A stretch of DNA of 64,000 bases from Helicoverpa zea (Eukaryota > Arthropoda > Insecta > Lepidoptera > Noctuidae). The position numbers and the translations under genes are program-made. The stretch lies in assembly GCF_022581195.2 (NCBI RefSeq), contig NC_061455.1, forward strand, positions 10,310,189 through 10,374,188. Reading direction: 5' to 3'. Each line of letters begins with the position of its first letter. The first letter of the stretch is position 1. Shown piece by piece: positions 22,101 through 37,100 of this stretch. The notes beneath the pieces are model-generated. The model saw only the letters and a list, made by a program, of their open reading frames with translations. It had not been told where the DNA came from and made no database searches.

Positions 22101-25100
22101 AGAACATATATCATTCATGGCAACTATACCAAGCTATCGACAGCTATTAAATCACATAACTATGCTCTTGTGTTGTTTGTTACTTTTGTGGCAGACGCAG
22201 CGCATGACGATAGGAAACATACTTAAAGTATACCTCCATATACAGATACCATGACTTTTTGCCATAAATGTTCCAGAAACCCACACAATAATCACAATTA
22301 CGCTACATGCACCAAAATTTTCCAACTTTGTGAATCAATCGTCCACAGCCTCTCTCGCCTATCTCTCGTTTAGACTTTAGAAACTGGTGTAAAAATAACA
22401 TTTCGGGTTCAAAGGACGTACGGTCGGCGCAAACGGTGGCGTATCTGGCTCTTTGCCAATAAAACAGATATTTTCCCAGTTAACACAACTTGCAAGGACA
22501 AAGTAGTTTTTGTAAGCTTTTAAACTTCCTCGGAGCTAAAATCAAATTTATTTTTAGTTTTTGCGTCGGTTGCGTTAAGCGGTAAATCAGTTTTTAGACA
22601 ATATCTTGTTCTTCGTTTATATTTAGCTTAATCGAGTAGAAGATAAGTTTTTGTAAGAGGTTGTATGAAAAGCGAAATATTTATTTAGTACTTTATTACT
22701 CCGCACCAGTTGGCTTTTTTAGTGTCCCTATCTTAGACACAAGATCTTTTGACAGAGAATATGAATATTCAGGAATGCGTATAGCAGTAACAAGTTACGT
22801 TTAACAATTCTTGCAACGTATGCCATTTTCTCAGAATAAGGAAATATTGCGAAACAAAAGTATGTTATACAGTTTCTATAATAAATGTGACAGGAGAGTC
22901 TACTTTGCTTAGCAACTACTGAATTCTCTATATAAAACTTTTAATATGCAACCTTCCGACTCAAAGTGAGGGAGTTGAGAGGTTCAAAACATTTATATTG
23001 CTCGATATTTTCTTATACCCGTCACTTTGAGTCAGAACTTTCAGTATTAGAATAAGACTTATTGAAGTTCTTCTGATGTGTGTCAATGTTGTAGATGCTT
23101 GTTATAACACACTTTAGTGATACAATTAGTTTATGTAGGACGTATATAATAGTGTGGACGGAAATCACAGCAGTGACATTACAATTTGACAGTACATCAT
23201 CACGGTTTTGTGGTGTGCCAAGCTAGTCCAATTTTGTTTGCTCCTTAATGCTCTGCGTTTAAAAACAATTGAACCCATTAATATCTGTAATCTGCAAAAT
23301 CAAGTGCGGCTTCAGACCTCAGAAAAGAGACTCATCAATCGTTTAAATAGTTTTTAGATAAATTCATGATTGATTAGACATGTAATAAATACAATTATTA
23401 AGCTAGCCAACAAATAACAAGAGTAACTATAACTGAATGCAGAGGTGACAAACAGTTAAATCAAATACAAGAGAAACTCGACTGCGATAAGATGTAAACT
23501 AATAAAGAAGCAAGATGAACTCGTGACGTCACAGTTAGTCCGAGACAAAATGAAGTTGTCCTGGACTCCGCAAAGAATTTAATCAAAGCTACAGATGCAG
23601 AAAATGACTGAGTCTTTGCTAGACAGGAATTAAAGAAACACAGAGCAACCGCTGATATGCAGCGATAGGACGTTTGCATTCGTATTCGTTGAGTTGCTGT
23701 GTACATCTAGTTATATTAATGATGTCCTCCTAGCCGATTATCGGCTACGGCGGCTGTTCTCATGTAAGGAGATTAGCCAACTACGCAGGACATATTATAG
23801 TGCACGAGCATTTGCGCAGACACAGGTGCACTCCCTATTCCTTCACTCTCATAGCCCGATGGGACGGCAATCCGACACGACCGGAAAGAGATCAGGCGCA
23901 GGACCGACATTTACGTGCTCTCCGATGCACGGGTGTATCAATCACCACCTTCCAGGCTCCGGGCTGCTATGTGAAAGTCTTCTAAAACCCACAAAGCGAT
24001 TTCGGCCCGAGTCGGGAATCGAACCCGAGACCTCGTGCTCAGCAGCCGCACTTGCGACAGCTAGACCAACGAGGCAGTTATATTAATACTATAAACAATA
24101 AAGCTGAAGAGTTTTTTTGAACATGCTTGTCAAAGGAACAACTACTGATCCGATTTGAAAAATTGATGCAGTGTTAGATAGCCCATGTATATGTATAATA
24201 CTTTGTTTATTATCATCTTGCCTAATATTTGATTTATGTGACAAATGTATACTTTCTCATAACAATATCTACTTACTTCAAAACCCTGTTTAACCGAGTC
24301 GAACCATTTATGCTTTGGACTGTGAAAATGTATACTGCTACCAGGGCTGACCAACCATCGGAGCTTATAATATATCTGCACTAAATATTTACGAGTCTGA
24401 AATCATATTTATTTATATTATATTCCGAAGGCGTTCAATCGCGGCAGACCGTGAAGGATGTAGGATGAGCTAGACTAAATAACTAGAGCATGGGTGTGTG
24501 ATGTGATGAAATTGCTGTGATTTTTAGACGACTATATCTATGATTTAGTTTGCCGTAGGGTGCTTTAGAGCTTCGGTAAATACCTATAGTAACTAGATCA
24601 TATCTTACTTAACACTAGAAAAACCAAGGCAGTCAAATTGGCGGCGAGGCAAATTCATAGTTAAATATTTCACAAACTATGTCTTTGTTTTTTTCCATAT
24701 TTTATGACTTTTCCTAATTTGCTATTGTTAAGCTAAATATATATTAAAAAAAATATATATGTTTGCCGTCGAATTGACGGTGCGTGGTCTTGTTAGGTAT
24801 AGCATGACCCTTCTATTGTTAAGTAATTATCGCATAAATATGATGTCAATTCATCCTGTATAATTTTGGAGAAAAAATGACAATGTTGATTGTCTCACTT
24901 TCATTTTAGGATCAGCATTCGAAAAACGATTTAAAAACTGTCAAACGTACTTTCAAAAGCAGTGTTTAAAGAAGGAATTCTATTTTGCAGCCTCTCATCA
25001 GCATAGCATTCGCTGGAGCAGTGCTAGCTCATGTAGTCTTGGGAACAACAATACTGATTCAAAACCAAGGAGGATCAACACCAGGATGGATACCTGTGGT

Positions 25101-28100
25101 TGCCATAGTAACGTATGTCTTCGTGTACGCAGGCGGTATATCTCCTATGCCGTATATTATTATGGCTGAAATGTTTAACTTTCAAGTGAGTATTTATACA
25201 CAAAATTATTTTAAATTAGAGATAAGTGGGGTTTTTAAGACTTTTTAGTACTTTTTATTCTAATTATAAATCATTATAAAAGAAAAAAATAGTCCTGTCT
25301 CTTCAATAGACTACTTTTCCGGGTACGCGTAATAGTTTCCTTGGGACGTGGGTGGAGCTACGGGGAATAGGTAGTCTATTATAAAACAAGGTAAATTAAT
25401 TACAAGACGGGCCAAAATAGGTAAGCAAATCAATCCTGAGACCGCGAGAGGATCCTTGGCTACATGTTAAAGGACCTACCTAAAGGACCTACCTAAGTAA
25501 TTACAAACTGTCAACCTAAACCACGGGTAGTACCTACCGATGGCTTTCACGAAGATTCTGATTATAACTTCCTAGCTGTTGCCCGCGGTTTCACTCGCAT
25601 AAAATAGTCTTCGCACATGGATAAAATAAAGAAAAAAAAAAACAATTCAGTTGTTCTCAGTTTTTTCATTAGGTACTAACTACAGTTGAAGAGGCAAAAA
25701 ATTTTGAATCTCAAGAAAAGTTTTGGATAAAGTGATCTTGATATGATTCAAGGTAAACATATTTTGTGGAAACAAAAATACGAAATTGTAAAACAGATTC
25801 TTATGATACGTTCTTGGAACACGAATATTTAAAAGCTTTTTCATTGAGTTCACCGAATTCAGTACTTTTCCGTAGATTATCGTTATTTTGTTTTTTATAG
25901 TACTTATTTTCATATTACCTAGCCATTATTTACTTTCAATCACGACAATATTGATAGCCATCTCACAGGTAGAAAAACACTTTTAAACCTTTTAAGACTA
26001 GATTTGTAGATAAAAAAGTAAATTATCGTTTGACGTAATTCAAAGCGGTTTTCTCAGAAACTTCTTACATGATAAGCCCTTTCTTCTCGCTTATAAAGAA
26101 CATAGATTCAAAAGGTACTAATATTTTATAGATAAACAATTTGAATACAATATTGTTTAGGTACAGCACAATTTTCATATTACATTTATTTACTTTCTAG
26201 ATTTTTTTATTAATGCGCTGTACTTGTCATTTTGTACCATTTATTTTATTTAAATTATATGGAATATTGTGTCATATTTCTTAAGAAACAGATTAAATTC
26301 TACAGTTGTATGAAGTTTTAAGCCGAGTAACTAAATGAGAATTTAGACTCTTTTCAAAAGATAAATATCATCAAGTCTCAAACAGTTTTCTACAAAAGAT
26401 TTGAGTTTATTCAAATTATGAATGTATGAGACTAATCAAAATAATAATATCATTTAAAGTTATCATATTTATTCATTTTCAAATTATTGGCATATCGCGA
26501 GTTTATATAAAAAATACCGTTTTTTAACTATTTTTATCGCAATGGAATGATTAATTAAAAACTGATATCTGACGAATAATGCGCAGATATGAGTTTATAA
26601 ATCATTCATTATAAAAAATACATCATCAAAAACAATAGAAATAATTGAACATGGCGTTTTTTTCTCGTTAATCTTTTCAGCTTATTGTGCTGTCAGTGGG
26701 TTCGACTTTTTTTCAGAAAAAACATTCGTTTTACGTTTGCAATTTATTTTTCGCTCCACTATGTCAATCTCGTGGCACGTATTATTATTCTTTTTTTTAT
26801 TTTCTTACCTTTGAACATTCGGGTCTGTTCAACAAGCTATTATTGTTGGTTCGAGATTAATGGACAAATATATTTTATTTTGTTTGTGTCTAGACGCGGT
26901 TTATGAGAGTTTTATTCTGATGTGTTTTAAGCTGCGAGCTTACCTATGTTAGATAACAAAAATGTTCAAATCTCTCTCAATAAGTTGAGTTAAATAATTA
27001 ATTGTATTTATTTTGACGGTTTAAACTTATTTTGATAATAATTGGTGAAATATTGAATAAATCGTCATTATGGATTAAAGTACGATGTAAAATTTTCACA
27101 CATTAAAAATTACATGGAAAAACTTACTAATATGTTTGTATGTATTGGAGAAGTAGCCGACTTAAATGGGTTACTCATGTTCATTGATGAGATTCTAGAA
27201 CTATCTGAGATAGGTCAAGGATTGAACAGAAATGTACTCCAACTTCAGACGAAGAGAGATCGATATTCAAGAAAGATAGCAAATCAAAGAAGGTTTGTTA
27301 GAGAGTGTTATATTTTGTAACAAGGCAAAGTAATTAGTGAAGAAATTATTACCTTTTATAGGCACTAATGGATGAATGGTTAAGTGTCTCAACTCTCAAC
27401 TTCGATATATGTTATTCTGAGATAAATACTCGTAAAACCCAGGTTTCATTGAGTAAAGTAAGTAACTAAATAAAACTGATAGTAACTGACTGACTGATAA
27501 ACTGATAGATTTGTATTGTAGGAACGCAATTGCCTTTTTTCATTCAAGTCATTTCCGATTTTTTTTAACTACTTAAAAAAAAACCTATGGCCTTACTACA
27601 AAAACTTTAACCACTGTTTTACACTTGTCTAAAAAAAATGTGGCTCCAAAATGAACCATATGTCAACGTCATAATTTGACATTTTTTTAGACAAGGCATA
27701 AACTGACGTTTAAAAGTTTTTGTGGTAAGACGGTTAGGCGATTATCACACTGCCCCGCATGATGCAGCGTAGTGCGTGGATGCGTTTTTTTCCGTTGTAT
27801 GGAAATATCTCCGTTTGTATGGAAAACACGCATAGTCCAACACACTGAAAATGCATCCACGCGCGTTCATGCGGATCACGCACATACATGCGGAGAAACA
27901 CGCACCCCCGCGCGTAGGTGCGGGGCGAGACGCAAGGTATGGCACACTGAATCCCGCAATGCCGCGCGTGATTTTGAATGGGCGTGACGTGTATATTTGA
28001 AAATGGAACTCGCTGTGCGTGAATTTACAAAACGCACCTACGCGCGTGAGTGCGTGAAAAACCCGCACGATGATGCAGATCTGCACTCCCGCAGGAACGC

Positions 28101-31100
28101 GCGTAGGTGCGTCGACACGCAAGATGCAGCGTGATGCGGGGCAGTGTGAAGATCACCTTACTGTCTAATTCAAAAAGTCTAGTATTTTAATGCTATTCAA
28201 ATATTCTTCTCCCAGAATACACAAAGAATCAAAGTTTACCCTATTTCGACCATTTCTCGGTCAGTAAGCCACTCGTATCTTAAAGTGAACATAAATTAAA
28301 AGGAACTGGCTTCCATAGATTGTATCGGGGTGCACTTTACTTTGCATTTTCCGAGTATATTTCAGTGTACGCGATCTAACCGCAGGGGACTGAAAATGAC
28401 CATGAGCTGAAAAGCTTTTGTTTGCCGCAAAATATACAACCCGTAATGGAAAATACGTAAGACCAATGTTATGGGGAACAGTATAGTATATTGTTGTTTG
28501 ATAGAATTTTCTATGAAGAGGTTTGTTTTGTGTTTAATGTTGGTCTATGGCAAACAACTTTACTTATTAATTAACTTGAATGATGAAGTATTTACAAAAA
28601 TATGGAGTTTTATTATTTGTTAGCAAACTTTAGGTTTTAATTGAAAACGATGATAGAAGTTGAATGAGTACCTACGGAACGAGGAATGAGTCCTTTTTTC
28701 CAGCCCCACGTGTCTCATAAACTGCAATTGAATGAACTATCCAGAACATTCCATTTCGATTAAAAATTGCAACAAAAGGAACTTTTATGACATTCTCACG
28801 TGTCGCGAAGTTTTTATTTTTAATAATACAAGACCAGGTCATCGATACCCGCAATTACCAAAAACACATAATGCGAGTCCGTAACCTCCCCACAGATGCA
28901 TGCCGACACTGCCACTCATCCCCTGAAACCATTCAACACATTACGTCTGCCTGCAGATCTCTGGCGCAAACAGATTATAAACACCGTCATGATCAAGTAG
29001 CATCAATAGTCCACCAGCATCTCGCTCATAAACTTAAATTCATTGACAAAAAAATAGCCTATTACAAGTACAAACCAAACACAATATTCGAGAACAATAA
29101 CCACAGACTTTATTGGGACAGAACCATCATCACTGACAAAACCATACATTTTAATAGACCTGACATCACATTATATGATAAAATCAATAGAATTGCCTAC
29201 CTTATCGACATAGCCATCCCAAATACACATAACGTACAATCCACAATATCTGATAAACTGACCAAATACCAAGATCTAGCAATAGAATTAAAACGCCAAT
29301 GGCAAGCGCTAACCATCCACATTGTCCCAATAGTCATTTCATCAACGGGGGTTGTGCCAAAAAGCCTAAAACGCAGTCTTGACATTTTACAGATCCCACA
29401 ACACGTATCCCAAACCATACAGAAAGCTGTCCTACTAAACACCTGCCGAATAACAAGAAAATTTTTAACTACATCTTCCGTTTCATCTACATATTCAATA
29501 ACTTAATCCCCTAATCACGCTTGGCCACGGCCCGTGTGGTTAGATTTTCATTACCCCTTCAAAGGGAGACAAAAAGAGAATACCAATAAAATAATAATAA
29601 TAAGCCCCCTGAAACCTAACCACACGTCCCGATCGAACACCAGATCACGTGGGGGGCGGGCAACGCAAAAATAATATTACTGGGCGGCTAACGTGGCAAT
29701 AGTAACCCATCGACAAAATGGAGACTAGAGCACAAAGAAAATTACGTATAGGATCGCTGCCCGGGGGCGATCGCCGGGGCGCGCCTGGAGCCGATGCTGG
29801 GCGCTCCAGCATACGAACCATCGGTGGTAGTGAGTTGAGTCAGCGGGCTCCTACCGGGTCACCCGAACAAGGTTACAGCAGACCATCTTCTTCTGTATCT
29901 CTATTCCCTTCACTCCCTTCTTCTCCGCTTTCTTGTTTAAACTATAATACTGATTCTTCTTCTAATTCCCCACCTAGTTCTATAACTTCTGCAGCCATGG
30001 ATGTTGTGCAGGAGGCAGTAGCCGACAATCCTGTACCCACCACTGGCCAAGCTCGCGCGCGATTGAGATGGACAAGAGAGATGAATGAGTTCATCTGGCG
30101 CACTTACCTTCAAGTTACCGATTTAGATACTAAAATCCGCGGTTACTTAGACCCACTATATATTAAATTCACACAAAAATTTCCCGAGATACCAGTATCA
30201 AAACAACGTTTAGGAGATCAGAAACGCGCAATTTTACGAAATAAATTACTTCCTGAAACCACGTTAGAGTCTATAAAAAATGAGGTACAAATTAGTCTAC
30301 AAAGTATCAGTGACACTACACTAGCACTTACACAACCTTTCGTAGCTGAATCACAACAACCCATAAACACAACTGGTCGTTTAAGATGGACTGACGATAT
30401 CAATGAGGCAATAATAACAGAATATTTTAAAATAACCCATTTAGAAACAAATAGAACAGCTTACAGAAAACAACTGCACACAATCATAACACAACGATTC
30501 TCCTGTATCGCACATGTCTCTGAACAGCGTATTGCTGATCAGCGTAGAGTAATTATAAATAATAGGCTTATCTCTGATGATAGATTAGAAGAATTAAAAC
30601 GACAAGTTAGGGATTTCCTCAACATTCGGCCCACACTAGATACATATGACGACACAATAATGAGCAACTCAACTATAAATACCCAACCTATCAACTTTCG
30701 TAGTAGTAATGGCTTAAATCAAACAGATATCCCAATAACAATTGATAGTGCACTCCCACAGTTAGATACAGTAACCGAAGAAACGATAAGTACTATGTTT
30801 GTAGATGAATCTCTAGACACCAAAATAGAAAAGCTATTTGAAGAAACCTACAACAAATATTTATTATCAGACCCCACAAATAGACCTTTTATACCAAAAC
30901 AGAAAACATCAAAGAAATTTGCACACATAATTACATATTTAAATAACAATGTTTTACCAAAGTACGCATCTAAAGAAGACAACTTTCTGAAAACTCAAAC
31001 ACTTATCTATTGCGCTGCCTATACCGCAGCAGTTTGTAATGGAACTAAACTTAAAGAGCAAACAACATCTCCACAAACACCTACACAAACGTCTCCACAG

Positions 31101-34100
31101 CGCAACACAGTAGTAGACCGAAGACCAAAGTGGCTAAAACGACTAGATATAAAAATAGAAAAAATACGCAAAGACATAGGAAGAATGACACAATACATCA
31201 ACGGAAACAGGCACCTAAGACTAATTACACACATTGATAGAATCAAACACAAATACAGAACACACTCTAGTTACGAAGAACCCAACATAACAAACGAACA
31301 ATTTATGGATAGCCTAAAACAGAAACTCTCCGCCGTAACAAGTAGGCGTCGCAGATATTTCAATTGCACTAAACGTAAAGACCAAAATGTACAATTTACA
31401 AACAACGAGAGACAGTTTTATAGAACACTAACCACAGACACGACAAATACACAAAATAGACAACAGACAGTCGACAGACCCAATCCTAACCCCGAACAAC
31501 TACACGCCTTTTGGTCAAACATTTGGTCGAATGCATCAGAACATAATCAAACTGCTAGATGGATAGAAAACGATAAAAACTATTTAGGAACCGTAACAGA
31601 TATGGAATTTACCGCAATTCCATTAGAGGTCTTCGCTAACGTCATCAATAAAGCACATAACTGGAAAAGTCCTGGTACTGATCACATCCACAACTATTAC
31701 TATAAGAAATTAACTTCTCTACACCCCTCTATCTATAATCACATCAATGATTTCATAAAATATCCAGAAAATATCCCAGAATTTATCACGCAAGGCCTAA
31801 CCTACATGCTCCCTAAAGACTCCGACTATACAAATCCAGCCAAATACAGGCCCATAACTTGTCTACAAACTATTTACAAGTTAACTACCGGCTGTATCGC
31901 AGAAATCATATACAAACACACCGTACAGAACAATATCCTAGCAGAGGAGCAAAAAGGGTGCCGTAAATATAGCCAGGGGTGTAAAGAGCAATTAACAATA
32001 GACGCCATTGCCATGAAACACAATGTTAAATTAAAAAATGATATCTGCACCATGTATATAGATTATCAAAAAGCTTTTGACTCTGTTCCCCATAGCTGGC
32101 TATTATACATATTAAAACATTACAAAATTCATCCCGAAATAATTCATTTTTTGACACAGTCCATGAAACATTGGAATACTAAACTTAGAGTAGGAAAATC
32201 AATAGAAACAGATCCCATACCCATAAAACGAGGAATTTATCAAGGAGACGCTTTAAGCCCTCTTTGGTTTTGCCTAGCTTTAAACCCTCTATCTAACCTT
32301 TTGAACTCTTCTGACAATGGCCTTATAATTAAAAATAATGAAACACAGGATAACTATCAGCTGACCCATTTAATGTTTATGGACGATATCAAACTCTATA
32401 GCAATACTATATCAGGACTTCACTCACTAGCAGATCTTACTCAAACTTTTTCTGATGATATAAACATGTTATTCGGTATTGACAAATGTAAAACATTTAC
32501 TTTACGAAATGGAAAAGATGTTGATAGAAACCCATATGTATTAGACTCTGGCAAAACAATAGAACCCTTATCACAAAATGACACATACAAATACTTAGGC
32601 TTTGAACAATCACACCAAATTAATCAAAAACACACAAAAAACAAAATAATCACTAAATACAGACACAGACTGAACACGCTGGTAAAATCGCAACTGACGT
32701 CGCGTAATTTAATAAAATCCATAAATTCGTTTGCTATTCCTCTACTTACCTACTCTTTCGGCATTATAAATTGGTCCAAATCTGATCTTACTAAACTACA
32801 GCGCTCTATAAACACTACCCTAACGAAGAACAGAAAACACCACCCACGATCCTGTGTTCAAAGACTCACCCTACCGCGAGACGAAGGAGGCCGCGGTCTT
32901 ATAGATATAGAAAATTTACACAACAAACAAATAACCAGCTTAAGAAAGTTTTTCACACAGAAAGCCCTTCAATCACCTCTTCACAAAATCATCACCCAAA
33001 CAGATAAAAAAATTACTCCACTTAATTTACACAGCACTGACCCACAAACCAATGAACATATCACCAGCAAAGCAGACAAAATAGTAGCTTGGGAGCGTAA
33101 ATCCCTTCACGGAAGACATCGCCTCGACTTGCAGCAACCTCATGTCGATATGAAAGCATCGAACGCGTGGCTACAGCGAGGTGAACTCTTCCCTGAGACG
33201 GAGGGATTTATGATCGCCATCCAGGATCAGGTCATTGACACAGCCAACTACCAAAAGTTTATTATACGCCGACCCAACTACAACGACTCCTGCAGACGAT
33301 GTCATGGCGCGTCCGAGACCATCCAGCACAGCACGGGTGCGTGTAGAGCCATAGCCCAAACAGACTACAAACACCGCCATGACCAAGTAGCTGCAATAAT
33401 CCATCAATCACTAGCAATCCAAACAAAACTAATTACAGACAAAGTAGCCTACTACAAATACAAACCACAAGCAGTATTAGAAAACGATAAATTCAAATTG
33501 TACTGGGATAGAACCATAATCACCGATAAAACCATTTATAACAATAGACCAGACATACTTATGGTAGATAAACAAAATAAATTTGTGTACATAATAGACA
33601 TAGCTATATGCAACACCCATAATCTCACTAGCACACACACCGAGAAAATAGCGAAGTACACAGATTTATCTATAGAGCTCAAAACGCAGTGGAATATCAC
33701 ACACACCAAAACTATCCCCATCGTACTATCCAGCACAGGAGTCATCCCAAAAACATTACACAACAGTCTTAATTCATTAAACATCAGTCCATCTACCTAT
33801 CTTCTTCTCCAAAAGGCAGTTATCCTAAATACATGCAGATTAACACGTAAATTTTTAAATTCATAATTTTGTTCAACCCACTTACCTAAAAGCACTTGGC
33901 TTCGGCCCGTGCAATCTCAAGCCACACATAGATGTGAGATATTTTAATAATAACTAGAAATAATAATAATACTTTATTGTTTCAATATAGTGGTTACAAA
34001 GAAAGTTAGAACACTAGCCTCCACACTAGGATTCCCTGTGTCGTGGAGACTAGTCTCCTTCATCACTACGATAAACTAAACTAAACATAGGATTTTTTGA

Positions 34101-37100
34101 ATAGTACACGGTAAAAACAAGGCAAGTACATACTATAGTATATATTTTATAGTATACAATATGTAGTTTTAATTTTAGGGTAGAGTATAATTGTATACAT
34201 TGGAGTGTATGCGTGGTGTAAATGTGTGAGTATGTGTGCGCGTGTAAATGTGCGCGTGTGTGAGTGTGTATGTGTGCACGTGTGTGAGTGTGTGTATGTG
34301 TGCGTGCATGAATGTAAATGTGCGCGTGTGTGACTGTGTATATGTGTGTGAGCATGTGTGGGTGTGTGGTGGGTGTGAGTGCACGAGCGTGTTTGTGCGC
34401 TAGTTTCCAAAATTAAAAGCTAGAGTTGAATATTTCCGTATGCACCACGTTTTATGTAATAATTACACGAAACATGTATGCATAATAATATGCAATGTTG
34501 CTCCTATGAGCGCAGTGGTACGCACTAAACTTAAATAGTACTATTTAGCGTAAGTCCCGGGTAAAACTGGTTAAATTGTACGTCTTTTGTTGTGTGTTTG
34601 GTATAATATAAGTTTCAAGAAAATATCAGATTCTTTTGATCAAATTATCAAAAAAGGAAAGTAGTTTTTATAACTTGATTGGTGTGTCTAGTTGTATCAC
34701 AATAAGCAGCTATAATAATACATAATATATGGATAAATAAGAAAGAACTTCTTTGTCTAATAGTCCTCAATCTTCGAATCAAAATCAATTGGCTCATCAT
34801 TATTAAGTACTACACTTCTGTAATCTCCATTGTAAGTGGCCAGTTTCATGTTACATCGAGCCACAAGGTCCACAGAATTACAGACGTCGACATAAATAAA
34901 GTTGCATTAAAGGGTTAAAGTATAAAAAATGTTGCTTATAGCTGCCAGCTATCTGTCAAAATGGATTTGAAAATGGAACATTATAAAATATTGTTTTAAC
35001 TAGAACTTTATATTTGCATTTTACGATTGATGGTATTATTATTCTTAATACTTATTATCCAAATAGAATGTAGTATTTAGGTATGTTCTTTCTTAAAAGT
35101 TTTGACCGTAAATTCATCACGAATGAAAATTTTAGACGGGTGAGCGTTTAGTTGTTGCACCTATATTTTCAGTTTCCGTATAATGTAAGCCATACTTTAA
35201 GTCAGCGGTGTTTCACAGCTTTGCTGAGGTTTATTTTATGGGTAAACAAAGTAATTTTTAAAATTATACGTTGAATTTATATTATGAATTTAGCTCTTAA
35301 TTAGTCCGTTTAATGCAAGGCTTATTTATCGTGATTTTACAGGTTAAGTTTTCAACGTTGTGTAATATTTTTTGTTACGGATATTAATACCTAGTGTATA
35401 ATATTTAGAAATAGTAATAGGTATAGGTAAGTGGTTAAAATAAGAAAAGGAAATAAAAAATTGCTTCATACAATAAAGCCTCATATTTTTCAAAGGTTTT
35501 TTAACAATAACAAAGATCAATATAATAACTAATAATAACAATACATAACTTAAACGCATTGCTATAATCGGGCCAAGCAAAGTTTGCACCTAATTAGATT
35601 TCAAAACTACACCGGCAGAGTTCTAGGCGATTTACATGTCTGCTCCAGGGAATTTGAATTTAGAACTGCTCTAGTTTCGAATGCTTTTTCTATCTATCGT
35701 AAAATGGCGGCCGGCGAAACGACGCCGAATTTTAAATTACATGCTTTCTGCGCCATCTTGTTTTTTGGGAATCACGTAGTAAAAGATTGGATTTAACTTA
35801 TTGTTTGATGGCCTTTCGTTTCTTCTCAGGTATTATTTTTTCTTTAAATTGGTGCTGTTTGTATACAGAATAAACTATAGACTGAAATTGGAACGAATGC
35901 CATTTATTGTCATTGTTCAGATGTTCAATTTCAGAAAATATGTGAGAAAAAATTAGACAATATTTATGAATCCAAAATCTCAAATATCGCTCAAGGCACA
36001 TTAATATTATAATATTGTTTGAAGAAATAGTATTGCAAATATAGAAAAGACTATTAATATACTAAGTTCGTTGACAGATTTCTAACAATCAATTTGGAGA
36101 CTAGAAATATAATTTTCTAAAGTAAATACAAACAATACTTAGTCAAACTATTTTTGAGCTCTTTTCGATCAAAATTAGTCTGAAGATTAAAGAAACGTTG
36201 AACTTTCTCTAACATGACACTATCTTTTGCGATAATGGCTTTTAGATCAAGTTTCAATACCTATCACAAATCACTGAATAGTTACGTCTACGTACAAATT
36301 AATGATGGATCACCGATAACGATGTTTTATATTGAATTTGTGAATAAAAGCAACTTTATTCGATGTGTGACCCGATATGCATGTAACTATTGGCTGAAAT
36401 TACCATAATTAATTTATTGTTAAGTTTTAAATCAAATAGGTAATTTAAAATTATCTTGTCATTTTGGCGCATTTTATTCAACATTAATTTTATTGTTTGT
36501 GATGTTTATCATGTTTTAAATATATTTAGTGTACATTAATGCAAACCAAGCTTAAATAAATAGGATACATGCTTTAGTTTGAGTTTGACATATGTATGTA
36601 TGTAAGTTTCTTGACTCTCGGTTTATGTAGGTACTTAATTTTTACAGTTGATTATAGGGCTTGGGTCATATACTACGAGTAGGTATTCACAGTTTTTCGC
36701 AGTAGGTGTTCTAAATTTAAAATTGGATAGTGTCCGATGCACACACGAATATGACATGCCGGGATGGATGACGTAGCGACGTGACGTGAAGTGGAGTCAT
36801 GTCCGCTCACTTTCATATTTTTATTTCTAAGAGGATAGGAAGGTCTGAATATAGGTATTTTAATACAGAGATGTTCAGTTTTACTCTTAAATAAATATCA
36901 GCACCATAAAAAACGCAAATTAGAAGTGACACTGTAAAAAAGTAAAGAGCACACTCATTAAAAATCATAATGGTAATGACATATAATACCGTGAAACTCG
37001 TTACTTTATGAACCGTCCCAATTTGTAATAACAAAAAAAAACGCTTTCAGCTCTGGCCACTTTTATCTAACAGTAAATATAGGTACACCCTTGAAAGAGT

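Larger units (their letters stand above)
21082..24990 (+). other. Transporter intron D-E
   Basis: A 3.9-kb intron containing SINE family 1 copy 2 (23721-24077, minus) inserted into a repeat tail. The remainder is AT-rich with no recognised gene. A short inverted repeat (GACTCAAAGTGA near 22959 and its complement near 23022) is present. Confidence 0.7.
29604..33970 (+). mobile_element. Full-length R4/Dong-like non-LTR retrotransposon in a (TAA)n target
   Basis: It consists of a 5' UTR of about 114 bp, one long ORF and a short 3' UTR. It is bounded by (TAA)n on the left (tail of the truncated relative) and by 'ttttaataataact' and '(aat)n' on the right (33944-33970). Restriction-like endonuclease elements of the R4 clade such as Dong are known to insert in TAA repeats, which fits. 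No poly(A) tail is present. Confidence 0.85.

Noticed and set aside
27772..28122. Open frames of 71 and 125 codons in the GC-rich island
   Set aside because: The sequence is a MITE with TIRs; frames on both strands reflect low stop-codon density.
28787..28828. Met at 28787 as start of the 239-codon R4-like frame
   Set aside because: Homology to the full element begins only near 28829, so the upstream part is flanking DNA.
34050..34410. His/Thr-rich open frames on the minus strand
   Set aside because: Produced by the GT-rich microsatellite.
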